From CAZHDI01 sp964531285 (GTDB lineage: Bacteria > Pseudomonadota > Alphaproteobacteria > JAJFIK01), in NCBI GenBank assembly GCA_964531285.1, contig CAZHDI010000011.1, positions 1 to 58,313 of the forward strand: DNA of 58,313 bases. Direction: 5' to 3'. Within the stretch, counting starts at the first letter, position 1. Each line of letters begins with the position of its first letter. Positions 17,794-26,065 of the stretch are shown one piece after another. Below the pieces are notes generated by a model. It ran no database searches. It was not told where the DNA came from and saw nothing but the letters and a program-made list of their open reading frames with translations. The position numbers were made by a program, and so were the translations under genes.

Positions 17794-18873
17794 ATGTCTG
17801 TTGATTCCGGGACGGAACACGCCGCTGCGGCACGGGATTGGAGCGACCGCCTTGCCGGAGCCGGCGAGGCCCTTGCGCGTGGATGGACTCTGTGGCGTGC
17901 CGATTTGCGGGATGTCTGGCAGACCGCCGGCGACGGCATCGAACGGCTCCGGGGCCGATGGCTCACTGCCCGGCTTCTGGAGACCGGCTGCCTCGATATC
18001 CGCGATGCAGCAGGCGAGCCGGTCAAGCGTGCGCCGCGCGGACGCTGTGCCGACTTGATCCTGCCCCTGAGCGGCGGCGCCCTGATCCGCACCGTCACTC
18101 TGCCGCGCGCGACCCGGCGCCATTTGGACCGGGTCCTTTATCATCAACTCGGGCGGCTGACGCCTTATCCGCCGGACCGGGCGGTGTTCGATTACCGGGT
18201 GACCGGCCGTCCGGCCCCGGATCAGATCGCCGTGGACATCGCTGTCCTGCCGCACACAACATATCAAGCTGCCCTCGATGCGGCGGCGGTCCAGGGGTTG
18301 GCCGTCCGCCGGGTGACGATTGACGGTGCGCAGGGGCCGGCCCCGTTCGATCTTCTCAACCCGGACGACCGGCTCGCCGTGCCGCGCCGGCACCGGCCCG
18401 GACTGCGGCTGGCCGGTGCGATCGCCGGTGCGGTCTTAGGCTTTGCGGTTATAAATCTCCTGGGAGCGGCGATCCTGCTCGCAGTCTTCCATGCCCAGGC
18501 GCCGACGGCGCGGTCGGCGGCGGAAGACGCGGCGGCCCTGCGCTTGCAGGTGGAGGCTTTGGGCGGGTCGAGCCGGGTGCTGGCCGCCGAGAAAGCCGGC
18601 GCCATGCCCATGGTCGCGGTGATGGATGCGCTCTCGCGCCTGTTGCCGGACGGGACCTGGCTCACCACGCTTGAGGTTGAGGACGGCGCCGTGGCCATCC
18701 AGGGCAACACCCGCGATGCGGCGGCCCTCCTGGCGCTGATCGATCAAAGCCCGGTCTTTCTGGACCCCGCCTTTGCAGGACCGGTCAGCCGGTCGGGCAG
18801 CGGCGGCGAGCGGTTTCAGATTCGCGTTATTCTGGCCAACCCCGCGCCGCGACCGGACGAGGGCGCGCCATGA
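17794..18873 (+). CDS. gspL: Type II secretion protein GspL (PilN-domain)
   Basis: Inner-membrane platform protein that couples the ATPase GspE to the pseudopilus. The 359-residue protein has a cytoplasmic domain to about residue 205 with LILPLSGGALIRTVTLP and LGRLTPYPPDRAVFDY. A single membrane helix follows at about 210-232 (IAGAVLGFAVINLLGAAILL), then a periplasmic ferredoxin-like PilN/GspL domain with LLPDGTWLTTLEVEDGAVAIQG. It overlaps gspM by four bases (ATGA). It is first of the gspL-M-C-D group, a reversed order compared with the usual C-D-...-L-M. Confidence 0.82.
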   Translation: MSVDSGTEHAAAARDWSDRLAGAGEALARGWTLWRADLRDVWQTAGDGIERLRGRWLTARLLETGCLDIRDAAGEPVKRAPRGRCADLILPLSGGALIRTVTLPRATRRHLDRVLYHQLGRLTPYPPDRAVFDYRVTGRPAPDQIAVDIAVLPHTTYQAALDAAAVQGLAVRRVTIDGAQGPAPFDLLNPDDRLAVPRRHRPGLRLAGAIAGAVLGFAVINLLGAAILLAVFHAQAPTARSAAEDAAALRLQVEALGGSSRVLAAEKAGAMPMVAVMDALSRLLPDGTWLTTLEVEDGAVAIQGNTRDAAALLALIDQSPVFLDPAFAGPVSRSGSGGERFQIRVILANPAPRPDEGAP

Positions 18874-19451
18874 CCCGGGAACAGATCCGCATCCGCCGTA
18901 TCTTGAGCGTCTCGGTTCTTGGCGGCCTGATCGTCGTCGCCGCCGCCGCATCGATCAGCACCGCGGCATGGCTGGACACGGCGCTCGATGACGCGCGGGC
19001 GCGCAACGCCCGGTATGACCGTCTCGCCGCTGAAGGGCCCGCATTACAAGCCGACCTGGCGCGCCTCCGGGCCCGCCGGGTGGACGGTCCGCCCGCTCTC
19101 TTGCCCGGCACGACGGCGGTTCAGGCCGCGGCCCGGCTGCAGGATCATGTGAAACGGATCGTATCCGCCGCTGACGGACGGGTGCAGAGCCTGGAAGTTC
19201 TGCCGCCGGGGACAGCCGGTGATCTGGAAACCGTCAGCCTGCGGCTCAGTGCGACCATCCCCCATGGCCGGTTGCGCGATGTGCTGTTCGATCTGGAGTC
19301 CAAACGGCCCGCCGTCATCCTGGACCGACTGGCCATCCGCCCCGGGTCGCAGCATCGCCGCATGTCAACCGATCCGGCCAATCCTCTGGACCTGACCGTG
19401 ACCTTGCGGGCGTTCCGCGCCGACACCGGTCCGGGGGAGGCGGGATCATGA
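18870..19451 (+). CDS. gspM: Type II secretion protein GspM (b-type)
   Basis: Partner of GspL in the inner-membrane platform. The 193-residue protein has one N-terminal membrane helix (SVSVLGGLIVVAAAASISTA), a short coiled segment (residues 45-70, ALQADLARLRARR) and a ferredoxin-like periplasmic domain with VQSLEVLPPG and LRLSATIPHGRLRDVLFDLE. The last motif is typical of the GspM-b subgroup, not the classical GspM. Start and stop overlap gspL and gspC by four bases each, so the three are translationally coupled. Confidence 0.75.
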   Translation: MTREQIRIRRILSVSVLGGLIVVAAAASISTAAWLDTALDDARARNARYDRLAAEGPALQADLARLRARRVDGPPALLPGTTAVQAAARLQDHVKRIVSAADGRVQSLEVLPPGTAGDLETVSLRLSATIPHGRLRDVLFDLESKRPAVILDRLAIRPGSQHRRMSTDPANPLDLTVTLRAFRADTGPGEAGS

Positions 19452-19957
19452 CACAGACTGTCGGTGTGCCCCATGACCCCAAGCCGCTTTCCGCACCCGG
19501 ACCGGCCGTCGGCGCCGCGGCCTTTTCGGCCGTGGTGGCCGTTCTCGGCCTGATCACCGTGGTATGGTGGACCGGCCCGACCGCGAGCCGGGAAGCCGTC
19601 GCGTTGCGCCGGACGCCCCCCATGCCGGTTTTCGATCTCGGCGAGGCCGCGCGCTATGCGGCGATCACGGAGCGTCCCCTATTCGTGGCCACCCGGCGGC
19701 CGGCGGCCGTTCCGCAAGCCGCGCCCGCGGCATCTGCGCCGGTGAGCACCGATCCGACCCGTTACCTGGTCCTGAAGGGGACCGTGCTGTCGGGCGGCGA
19801 TGCCATCGCCGTGGTTCAGGACACCCGCACCCAGACGGTGCTGCGCCTCAGCGAGGGCACGGATTTCGAGGGCTGGACCTTGGCTGCGGTCGGCGCGCGC
19901 GATGTGCGGTTCGAGAAGGACGGGCGCGCGATCGGCCTGCGTCTACCGGCCCGCTGA
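19448..19957 (+). CDS. gspC: Type II secretion protein GspC-like (HR domain only)
   Basis: Short bitopic protein of 169 residues that would link the inner platform to the secretin. It has one membrane helix (AFSAVVAVLGLITVVWW) followed by a proline/alanine linker. A small beta domain, RYLVLKGTVLSGGDAIAVVQD...LRLSEGTDFEGWTLAAVG, resembles the homology region of GspC and GspN-type proteins. There is no PDZ or coiled-coil domain, so it is shorter than enterobacterial GspC. Position between gspM and gspD and the four-base overlap with gspM support the call. Confidence 0.65.
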   Translation: MTQTVGVPHDPKPLSAPGPAVGAAAFSAVVAVLGLITVVWWTGPTASREAVALRRTPPMPVFDLGEAARYAAITERPLFVATRRPAAVPQAAPAASAPVSTDPTRYLVLKGTVLSGGDAIAVVQDTRTQTVLRLSEGTDFEGWTLAAVGARDVRFEKDGRAIGLRLPAR

Positions 19958-20111
19958 CCAGCCGTCCGCCCTCTGGCATGACTTGTGCTTAATGTAAGAG
20001 GCCGATGGCGGGATCATCGTGGCTGCCCGGGTGTATTTGCCAAGAATTAAAGGGCTTCGGGCGGACGCGGTCCGTATCATGCGGCGTTGGATCAAGCGCG
20101 ATCGAGGGATT

Positions 20112-22370
20112 ATGGCCCGCGCGTCTGTCATTCAGGAGCGGCCGGGACGGGCCATGCGGCATGCCCGCATGCCCGCGCGCGCACCCGCGCATACCCCACG
20201 CGCGCATAGCCTTGTGCGCTGGGTTGGCCTGTGTGCCGTCCTGATACTGACGGGCTGCGCCAGCACCAGACCAGACGAGGCGGTTGCGCCGGTCACCGGC
20301 CCTGCCACACCGGGTCTGCGCTTCGAGACACCGCCCGCCGATCCCGGTTCCCTGGCGCTTGCGACCGATCTTGCCATCGAGCGTGACCGCTCCGCCCTGC
20401 GCCCGCTCATCGTCAGCGGCGACCCGCGGCTGACCCGCCGGGCCCGCCCGCGTCTGGCGGGTGCGGACGATACCCGGACCATCACCCTGAATTTCGAGAA
20501 CATTGCCATCCGTGAAGTGGCGGGCGTCATTCTCGGCGATCTGCTGGGCGTGAATTATGCCGTCGATCCGGATGTGGACGGCCAGGCCAATCTCAAAAGC
20601 ACCGAGCCCGTGCCGGTGAGCGCCGCACTGGGCATTCTCGAAACGATCCTGAAACAGAACGATGCGGCCCTCGTGGTCGACGGCGATCTTTATCGGGTGG
20701 TTCCGGCCGATCAGGCGCCGGTTCTGGCGCCCAGCCCCTCGCTGGGGAGCGACAGCCGGCCGATCCCGCCGGGCTATTCCGTCCGTGTCGTGCCGCTACG
20801 CTTTATCGCGGCCAGCGAGATGGCCGAGATCCTGGAGCCCTTTGCGGGTGACGGCGGGGTGCTGCGCATCGATGAGACCCGCAATCTGCTGGTTCTGGCG
20901 GGCATGAGCCGGGATCTGGCGCTCTGGCTCGAGACGGTAGACACCTTCGATGTCGATTGGTTCGCCGGAAAGTCCGTGGGCATCTTTCCGATCAGCGATA
21001 CCGCTGCCGAGACCGTGATGGAGGAACTCCAGGCCATCTTCGGGGAGAGCGGCGAGGAGGCGGGCGGCGTCATCGAGTTTCTGCCCATCGAACGGCTCAA
21101 TGCGGTCATGGCGATTTCGCCTGCCCCGGCGTTGATCGACAGGGTGGGCGCCTGGGTGATCCGGCTCGACAAAGGCTCTCCGGCCGGCCGCCAGCTCCAT
21201 GTCTACCGGATGAAACACGCCAAGGCCGCCGATCTTGCACCGATGCTTCAGGACATTTTCGCGGTGCCGGCGGCCGGCGCCGTGCGCGCCGCCGCAGCGG
21301 GCACCATGGCCCGCAGCACGTTGGCGCCGGGTCTCACCCCGACCACGGTCATGGCCGGATCCTCCCCGGCGTCCATGGCCAACCGGACACGGACGATGGC
21401 GGCCGCGCCGGGGGGCGGGTCCATGGGCGGGGCGGCGTCCGGCCCAGCGCCGGCTGCCGACATCCGGATCATGGCCAATGAGAGCATGAACGCGCTTTTG
21501 ATCCTGGCCACCACGGCGGAATACCGGCTGGTGGAATCCGCGCTGCGTAAGCTCGATGTGCCGCCGCTTCAGGTCCTGGTCGAGGCCACAGTGGCCGAAG
21601 TGACCATCACGGAGGATCTGCGCTACGGCGTACAATATTTCCTTGAAGGCACGATCTTCCAGGAGGAGTTCACCGCGACGCTGTCGAATGCTGCGTCCGG
21701 CGCGCTGGCCTCGACCTTTCCGGGCTTTTCCTTCGTGACCGGCGCGCCGGTGCGCTCGGTGCTCGATGCCCTGGAAGGCGTGACCCGGGTCAATGTGATT
21801 TCCTCGCCCAATCTGATGGTCATGGACAATCAGAAGGCCGCCCTCGTGGTGGGCGATGAGGTGCCGGTCGCCGTTCAGGCCCAGGAAAATGCGCTCACGG
21901 ATGACGATGTCATCGTCAACACGATCGAGTTCCGCAATACCGGGGTGATCTTCGAGGTAACGCCCCGGGTGAACTTCGGCGGCACCATCAGCCTGGAAAT
22001 TTCCCAGGAGGCGAGCACCGTCGCGGCTTCGGCGACGCCGACTTTGACCCCGACCATCTCCCAGCGCAAGATCACCAGCACCGTGAGCGTTGACTCCGGC
22101 GAGACGATCATTCTGGGCGGTCTGTTCTCCGAGAATATGAACAAGAGCCGGTCTGGCCTGCCGTTTATCGCGCGGATCCCGGTCATCGGCTGGCTGTTCG
22201 GCTCCTCGCGCGACATGGTGACCCGCACGGAACTTGTCGTGCTCATCTCGCCGCGTGTGGTGCGCAATCTGGCGGAATCCCGCCAGATCACGGCGGAGAT
22301 GCGCGAGCGCCTGCGCCGTCTCGATGCCTTCTCCGACCGGGGCCGCGCCCAGATCGGCACTGGCTACTGA
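20112..22370 (+). CDS. gspD: Type II secretion outer-membrane secretin GspD
   Basis: Forms the outer-membrane channel of the T2SS. A lipoprotein-type signal ends LILTGC, so it may be self-piloting. Periplasmic N-domains follow: ITLNFENIAIREVAGVIL (N0/N1), two further KH-like repeats (VVPLRFIAASEMAEILEPF; LHVYRMKHAKAADLAPMLQDIF), then a Gly/Ala/Met-rich insert. The secretin domain has VNVISSPNLMVMDNQKAAL, VDSGETIILGGLF and IPVIGWLFGSS. The frame is open from GTG 20019; ATG at 20112 has GAGGG just upstream, and ATG 20154 is also possible. Its stop overlaps gspK on the other strand by 7 bp. Confidence 0.9.
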   Translation: MARASVIQERPGRAMRHARMPARAPAHTPRAHSLVRWVGLCAVLILTGCASTRPDEAVAPVTGPATPGLRFETPPADPGSLALATDLAIERDRSALRPLIVSGDPRLTRRARPRLAGADDTRTITLNFENIAIREVAGVILGDLLGVNYAVDPDVDGQANLKSTEPVPVSAALGILETILKQNDAALVVDGDLYRVVPADQAPVLAPSPSLGSDSRPIPPGYSVRVVPLRFIAASEMAEILEPFAGDGGVLRIDETRNLLVLAGMSRDLALWLETVDTFDVDWFAGKSVGIFPISDTAAETVMEELQAIFGESGEEAGGVIEFLPIERLNAVMAISPAPALIDRVGAWVIRLDKGSPAGRQLHVYRMKHAKAADLAPMLQDIFAVPAAGAVRAAAAGTMARSTLAPGLTPTTVMAGSSPASMANRTRTMAAAPGGGSMGGAASGPAPAADIRIMANESMNALLILATTAEYRLVESALRKLDVPPLQVLVEATVAEVTITEDLRYGVQYFLEGTIFQEEFTATLSNAASGALASTFPGFSFVTGAPVRSVLDALEGVTRVNVISSPNLMVMDNQKAALVVGDEVPVAVQAQENALTDDDVIVNTIEFRNTGVIFEVTPRVNFGGTISLEISQEASTVAASATPTLTPTISQRKITSTVSVDSGETIILGGLFSENMNKSRSGLPFIARIPVIGWLFGSSRDMVTRTELVVLISPRVVRNLAESRQITAEMRERLRRLDAFSDRGRAQIGTGY

Positions 22371-23284
22371 TCCGTATCCAACCAAAATCCGGGCCGGCGC
22401 TCCAGCACATAAGGGATCGGCGTATCGATCCCAAAACCCTCGATCCAGACCAGTGCCTGACGCCGGAACCGCACGCCGTCGGGCAGGCGGGCGGTCGCCT
22501 CGATGAGAAACCCCGGTCCAACCCGGTCGGTCAGAAACAGCGCGGCTCCGCTGAGGCGCGGCAGCGGCGCGCCTGCCGCCCGCGCGGCGATGAGACGGTC
22601 CACCTCCGCTGCGGAAACGCCGGGCAGGGCATACAGAACATCGGCGGGCGCGTGCGCCGGATTGATCGCGCGGCTGCGCGACGCGGTGGTCAGATACGGG
22701 GTCAGCCGGTCGGCAAGGCGCGGGCTGAGCCCATACAGATTGGCCAGTTCCAGAAGGCTGGTGAACGGACCATTGGCCGGGAGTTGCGGCAGCCCGCCGG
22801 CCCGGTAGCGGGCGGCCTCGGCACCGAAGACACGCGGCTCGTCATTGCGGTCGCGCCAATCGAGGATGGTATCGGCGATGGTCTCCGGGTCAAGAGGACG
22901 GCCCGTTTCATCGTCAAGCGCAAGTCCCGCAAACAGCGCCGCCAGGACTTCGCGCGGCGCGGCATTGAGATCGACCTTGCCGGTCTCGTCCATGATCCGC
23001 ACCGTGACAGTGCCTTGCGTGAACCGGAAGGTCGCAGGCGTGCCCGTAAGATCGAGTGTTCGGTCCTCTGCGCCTGCGAGCAGATCGTAAAGACCGCGTT
23101 CGATCCCAGCATCGGCCAGCCATCGGGCTTGGGCCGCGGCCTGGGCGGCGCGCATATCCAGCGTGCTGAAGCGGGCGGTCAGCGAGGCGGAGGCCGCGAC
23201 GAGACCGATCAGCACCAGGATCCACAGCACGCTGATCAGAGCCATGCCGCGTTCACTGGCGCGTTTGGGGCGGGCGGCGGCCAT
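22364..23284 (-). CDS. gspK: Minor pseudopilin GspK
   Basis: Large tip pseudopilin of the T2SS. The 306-residue protein starts at 23284 (ATGA overlap with gspJ) with a prepilin leader ending ASERG followed by MALISVLWILVLIGL. It lacks the Glu5 of other pseudopilins, as expected for GspK. The large globular domain contains DETGKVDLNAAPREVLAALF, DWRDRNDEPR and two helix-hairpin-helix-like segments (INPAHAPADVLYALPGVSAAE). It is the last gene of the minus-strand arm, convergent with gspD. Confidence 0.9.
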   Translation of the reverse strand: MAAARPKRASERGMALISVLWILVLIGLVAASASLTARFSTLDMRAAQAAAQARWLADAGIERGLYDLLAGAEDRTLDLTGTPATFRFTQGTVTVRIMDETGKVDLNAAPREVLAALFAGLALDDETGRPLDPETIADTILDWRDRNDEPRVFGAEAARYRAGGLPQLPANGPFTSLLELANLYGLSPRLADRLTPYLTTASRSRAINPAHAPADVLYALPGVSAAEVDRLIAARAAGAPLPRLSGAALFLTDRVGPGFLIEATARLPDGVRFRRQALVWIEGFGIDTPIPYVLERRPGFWLDTDQ

Positions 23285-23934
23285 CAGCAGGGGGCCTCGA
23301 TGCGCGGGCGCTCGGCGGCGCCGGCGCGGGTGATGCACCGGGCTGCAAGGTCCACGCCGGGCGCGGCGATGATCTCCCAGGCCGGCGCGCCCTCCGGCGC
23401 GATCCGCAAGGCGATGACCTCCGGCAGGTCCGCGCCGGTCCAGCGCTCCGACCACAGATCGGCGCCCGGATCGCCATCGCCATCCGCGCCCTCCCGATAG
23501 GCGAAGGCCATCCGGCCCCGGATTTCATAGAGAACCGCCGGTTCGCCGCTGCCCGCGATCAGCGCCGACTGGGGGTTGGCGCCGATCAGGCTGCGCTGCA
23601 CACTCAGCCGGCTGACCGGCCCCGCCCGGTCGATCCGCAGCGCAACGCGATAGGCACCGGCGGGCACGGTATAGGGCGGCATGACGGCGGTGAGGGCGAG
23701 GCGGTCCGGCTCGCCGATCAGCGCGCCGCCACCGAGCACCGCCCGGCCGATCAGATCCCGGACGCTGCGCGCGGTCAGCACGCGGTCGCTCGTCGCCGCC
23801 GAAATCGCCGATCCGCGCTCCCAGGACAAACGGGCAAAATTGAGCCCCGAAATCCCGAGCAGGACCACCACGCCGATGACCGCCAGCGAGATCATCAGCT
23901 CCAGGAGCGAATATCCGGCTTCGGGTTTCGTCAT
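23284..23934 (-). CDS. gspJ: Minor pseudopilin GspJ
   Basis: Tip pseudopilin of 216 residues. The start at 23934 overlaps the gspI stop as ATGA and gives MTKPEAGYSLLELMISLAVIG: leader peptide, cleavage after Gly7 and conserved Glu12 (mature position 5). The soluble domain contains repeated Gly/Ala-rich strands and a Ca-site-like stretch REGADGDGDPG. It is translationally coupled to both gspI and gspK. Confidence 0.88.
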   Translation of the reverse strand: MTKPEAGYSLLELMISLAVIGVVVLLGISGLNFARLSWERGSAISAATSDRVLTARSVRDLIGRAVLGGGALIGEPDRLALTAVMPPYTVPAGAYRVALRIDRAGPVSRLSVQRSLIGANPQSALIAGSGEPAVLYEIRGRMAFAYREGADGDGDPGADLWSERWTGADLPEVIALRIAPEGAPAWEIIAAPGVDLAARCITRAGAAERPRIEAPC

Positions 23935-24362
23935 TCGGCCAGCCATGCGACCGATTGGGTCTCAAGGACGAGGGGAGCGGCGCTCTGGTCGCCGCTGGGC
24001 CGGATCTCGGCCCTGATCGTGAACAGCATGTAGTCCGGCACGGCGGGCACTGGCGTCACCGGCCCGCCATCGACCACCTCGGCCTGCCGGGGTTCGACCA
24101 GCAGACGCCAGGTGTAGGGCCCGGGGCCCGTCCCCTGCTCCCGCACCGGCGTGAGCGCGGGCCGGGCCGCCCTGTCCGTGAGCAGATTTTCCGCAAGGAT
24201 GAGCATATCGGCGCGGGCCCTGGTCCGCTCCGCGGCATCGAGCGCCTGGGACAAGGCCCCCAGGGCGACACCCAGGCTGATGCCCAAAATGGCAAGCGCC
24301 GCGACCGCTTCGATGAGGCTGAACCCCGCCTCAGCCCGCGCCACGGTCCGCTCCCTGAGCAC
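23931..24362 (-). CDS. gspI: Minor pseudopilin GspI
   Basis: Pseudopilin of 143 residues. The prepilin leader ends ARAEAG, with cleavage after Gly13, and continues FSLIEAVAALAILGISLGVALGALSQA with Glu18 at mature position 5. The body has RARADMLILAENLLTDR, the usual GspI pattern after the helix. The gene overlaps the 3' end of gspH by 32 bases. Further starts downstream are possible but would cut the leader. Confidence 0.88.
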   Translation of the reverse strand: MLRERTVARAEAGFSLIEAVAALAILGISLGVALGALSQALDAAERTRARADMLILAENLLTDRAARPALTPVREQGTGPGPYTWRLLVEPRQAEVVDGGPVTPVPAVPDYMLFTIRAEIRPSGDQSAAPLVLETQSVAWLAE

Positions 24363-24792
24363 CGGGCAGGGTGTTCACGCGCCCGGTCATCCAATCGACC
24401 TCGATGATACGCTGGCGGGGCGGGGCGCCCAGCACGATCCGTCCGCCGGTGGACGATCCATCCGGAAAGAACCGGACCGCACCGCTTGCCGCGCCGGTGC
24501 GCTCACGTTGCGCGGTGGTCAGGGTAAGGGCGCCAAGCTCCGGCAGGCGGCCCCGGATCGGTCCCGGGCCGTCATAAGCGCGGGTCTCCAGATCCAAATG
24601 AAGGCTCAGGGCCTCGCCGCGTGCGATGGCGGCGGACCGGGTCGCGGTGAGGGCGCCCGCCAGATCGGTGGCGGCCACACGCACCCGGGCGGTCTCGCCG
24701 CCGCGCCCAAGCGCGATCCCGCCGATGCTCAGAATGAGCGCCAGCAGGGTGAGCACAACGATCAGTTCCAGGAGGGAATAGCCGCGCGCCAT
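24331..24792 (-). CDS. gspH: Minor pseudopilin GspH
   Basis: Pseudopilin of 153 residues beginning MARGYSLLELIVVLTLLALILSI, with cleavage after Gly4 and Glu9 at mature position 5. The C-terminal half has RFFPDGSSTGGRIVLG, the characteristic GspH/FimT strand motif. It follows gspF by two bases. The major pseudopilin gene gspG, which normally lies between gspF and gspH, is missing here and is found at 54.2-54.8 kb. Confidence 0.9.
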   Translation of the reverse strand: MARGYSLLELIVVLTLLALILSIGGIALGRGGETARVRVAATDLAGALTATRSAAIARGEALSLHLDLETRAYDGPGPIRGRLPELGALTLTTAQRERTGAASGAVRFFPDGSSTGGRIVLGAPPRQRIIEVDWMTGRVNTLPGAQGADRGAG

Positions 24793-24794
24793 GG

Positions 24795-26060
24795 TCAGAA
24801 CACCACATCCTGAAGGCCGGTCATGGCTGAGAACAGCGACAGGACGATGGCCCCGATCAACAGCCCCAGGGTCAGGATGATCGCCGGTTCCATGACCGCA
24901 AGCGCCCGTTTGATCGCGGTTTCGACCTCGCCGTCATACATGTCGGCCACATCGATCAGCATGGGCCCTAAGCGTCCGGTTTCTTCGCCGAGGCGCACCA
25001 GTTGACCGCCCGATCCGGGAAACAGGCCGCTGGCAATGAGCGGATCGGCAAGGCCGGTGCCCGCGCGCAGGCGCTCGCTCAAGGCATCGAGATCGGCGGC
25101 CAGACGGGCATTGCCGACCACATCGACCGCCTGCCGGTAGGCCGGCAACATGCTGACGCCGCTGTCCAGCATCAGCCCCAGGGCGCGGGCAAAGCGCGAC
25201 AGGTCGATCTTGCGGAGCGCCGGCCCGAGAAGGGGCACTTCGAGAAATGCGCCATGGATCTTGCGCCGCCAGGCCGGACGGCGCAGCGCCCGTGACAGGA
25301 CCATGGTACCGCCGAGACCGCCAAGAGCGATCACCCACCACCCCGCCGCGAAGGCTTCCGAGGCCGCCATGACCATCCGCGTCTCGGGCGGGAGGCTCGT
25401 GCCGGCCCGTTGGAACAGCGCCTCGAAGCGCGGCACGACCGTGGTCATCAGGATCGTGACGGACACGACCGTCGCGGCCAGAAGCGCGAGCGGATAGATC
25501 ATGGCGCTCGTCACGGTGTTTTGGAGGGCGCGCATGCGGGCAAGATACCCCGCCAATCGTCCGAGTACGGCGGGTAGGGCGCCGGCGCTTTCGCCCGCCC
25601 GCACCAACGCCGTGTAGAGCGGGTTGAACGGCGCGCCGTGACGCTCCAGGGCCGCCGACAGGCTGGCCCCGGCGCGCAGATGGCCGCGGATCGCCTCGAC
25701 ACTGGCGCGCATGCCGTCCTGCGCGGCGCTGTCGGCCATGACCGAGAGGGCCTGGTCGATCGTCAAGCCCGCGCCGGTCATATGGGCCAGATCCCGGGTG
25801 AACGCGTCCAGCGCCCGCCGGGTCATGCGGTCCGGCCGCCGGCCCAGGCCCGGGATGCGGAGCAGGGCAAGGCCGATGTCACGGCGGCGTCCTTTACCCG
25901 TGCGCCGGCGCGGATCCGCGGTCCGGACGATCCGTGTCTCGATCGGATAGTGCCCTTGCTGAATAAGATGGGCGACCGCGCCCGCTTCGCTTGCCGCGCT
26001 CAAGCGTCCGGTGATGGTCTCGCCGTCGGCGGTGACGGCCTTGAAGCGAAAGTCTGGCAT
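24795..26060 (-). CDS. gspF: Type II secretion inner-membrane protein GspF
   Basis: Polytopic platform protein of 421 residues. It starts MPDFRFKAVTADGETITGRL, a typical GspF N-terminus, and contains two repeats of the GspF domain: FTRDLAHMTGAGLTIDQAL and FARALGLMLDSGVSMLPAYRQA. Membrane helices lie near 195-220 and 385-410. It lies five bases after gspE, with which it works to assemble the pseudopilus. Confidence 0.92.
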   Translation of the reverse strand: MPDFRFKAVTADGETITGRLSAASEAGAVAHLIQQGHYPIETRIVRTADPRRRTGKGRRRDIGLALLRIPGLGRRPDRMTRRALDAFTRDLAHMTGAGLTIDQALSVMADSAAQDGMRASVEAIRGHLRAGASLSAALERHGAPFNPLYTALVRAGESAGALPAVLGRLAGYLARMRALQNTVTSAMIYPLALLAATVVSVTILMTTVVPRFEALFQRAGTSLPPETRMVMAASEAFAAGWWVIALGGLGGTMVLSRALRRPAWRRKIHGAFLEVPLLGPALRKIDLSRFARALGLMLDSGVSMLPAYRQAVDVVGNARLAADLDALSERLRAGTGLADPLIASGLFPGSGGQLVRLGEETGRLGPMLIDVADMYDGEVETAIKRALAVMEPAIILTLGLLIGAIVLSLFSAMTGLQDVVF

Positions 26061-26065
26061 GGCGG

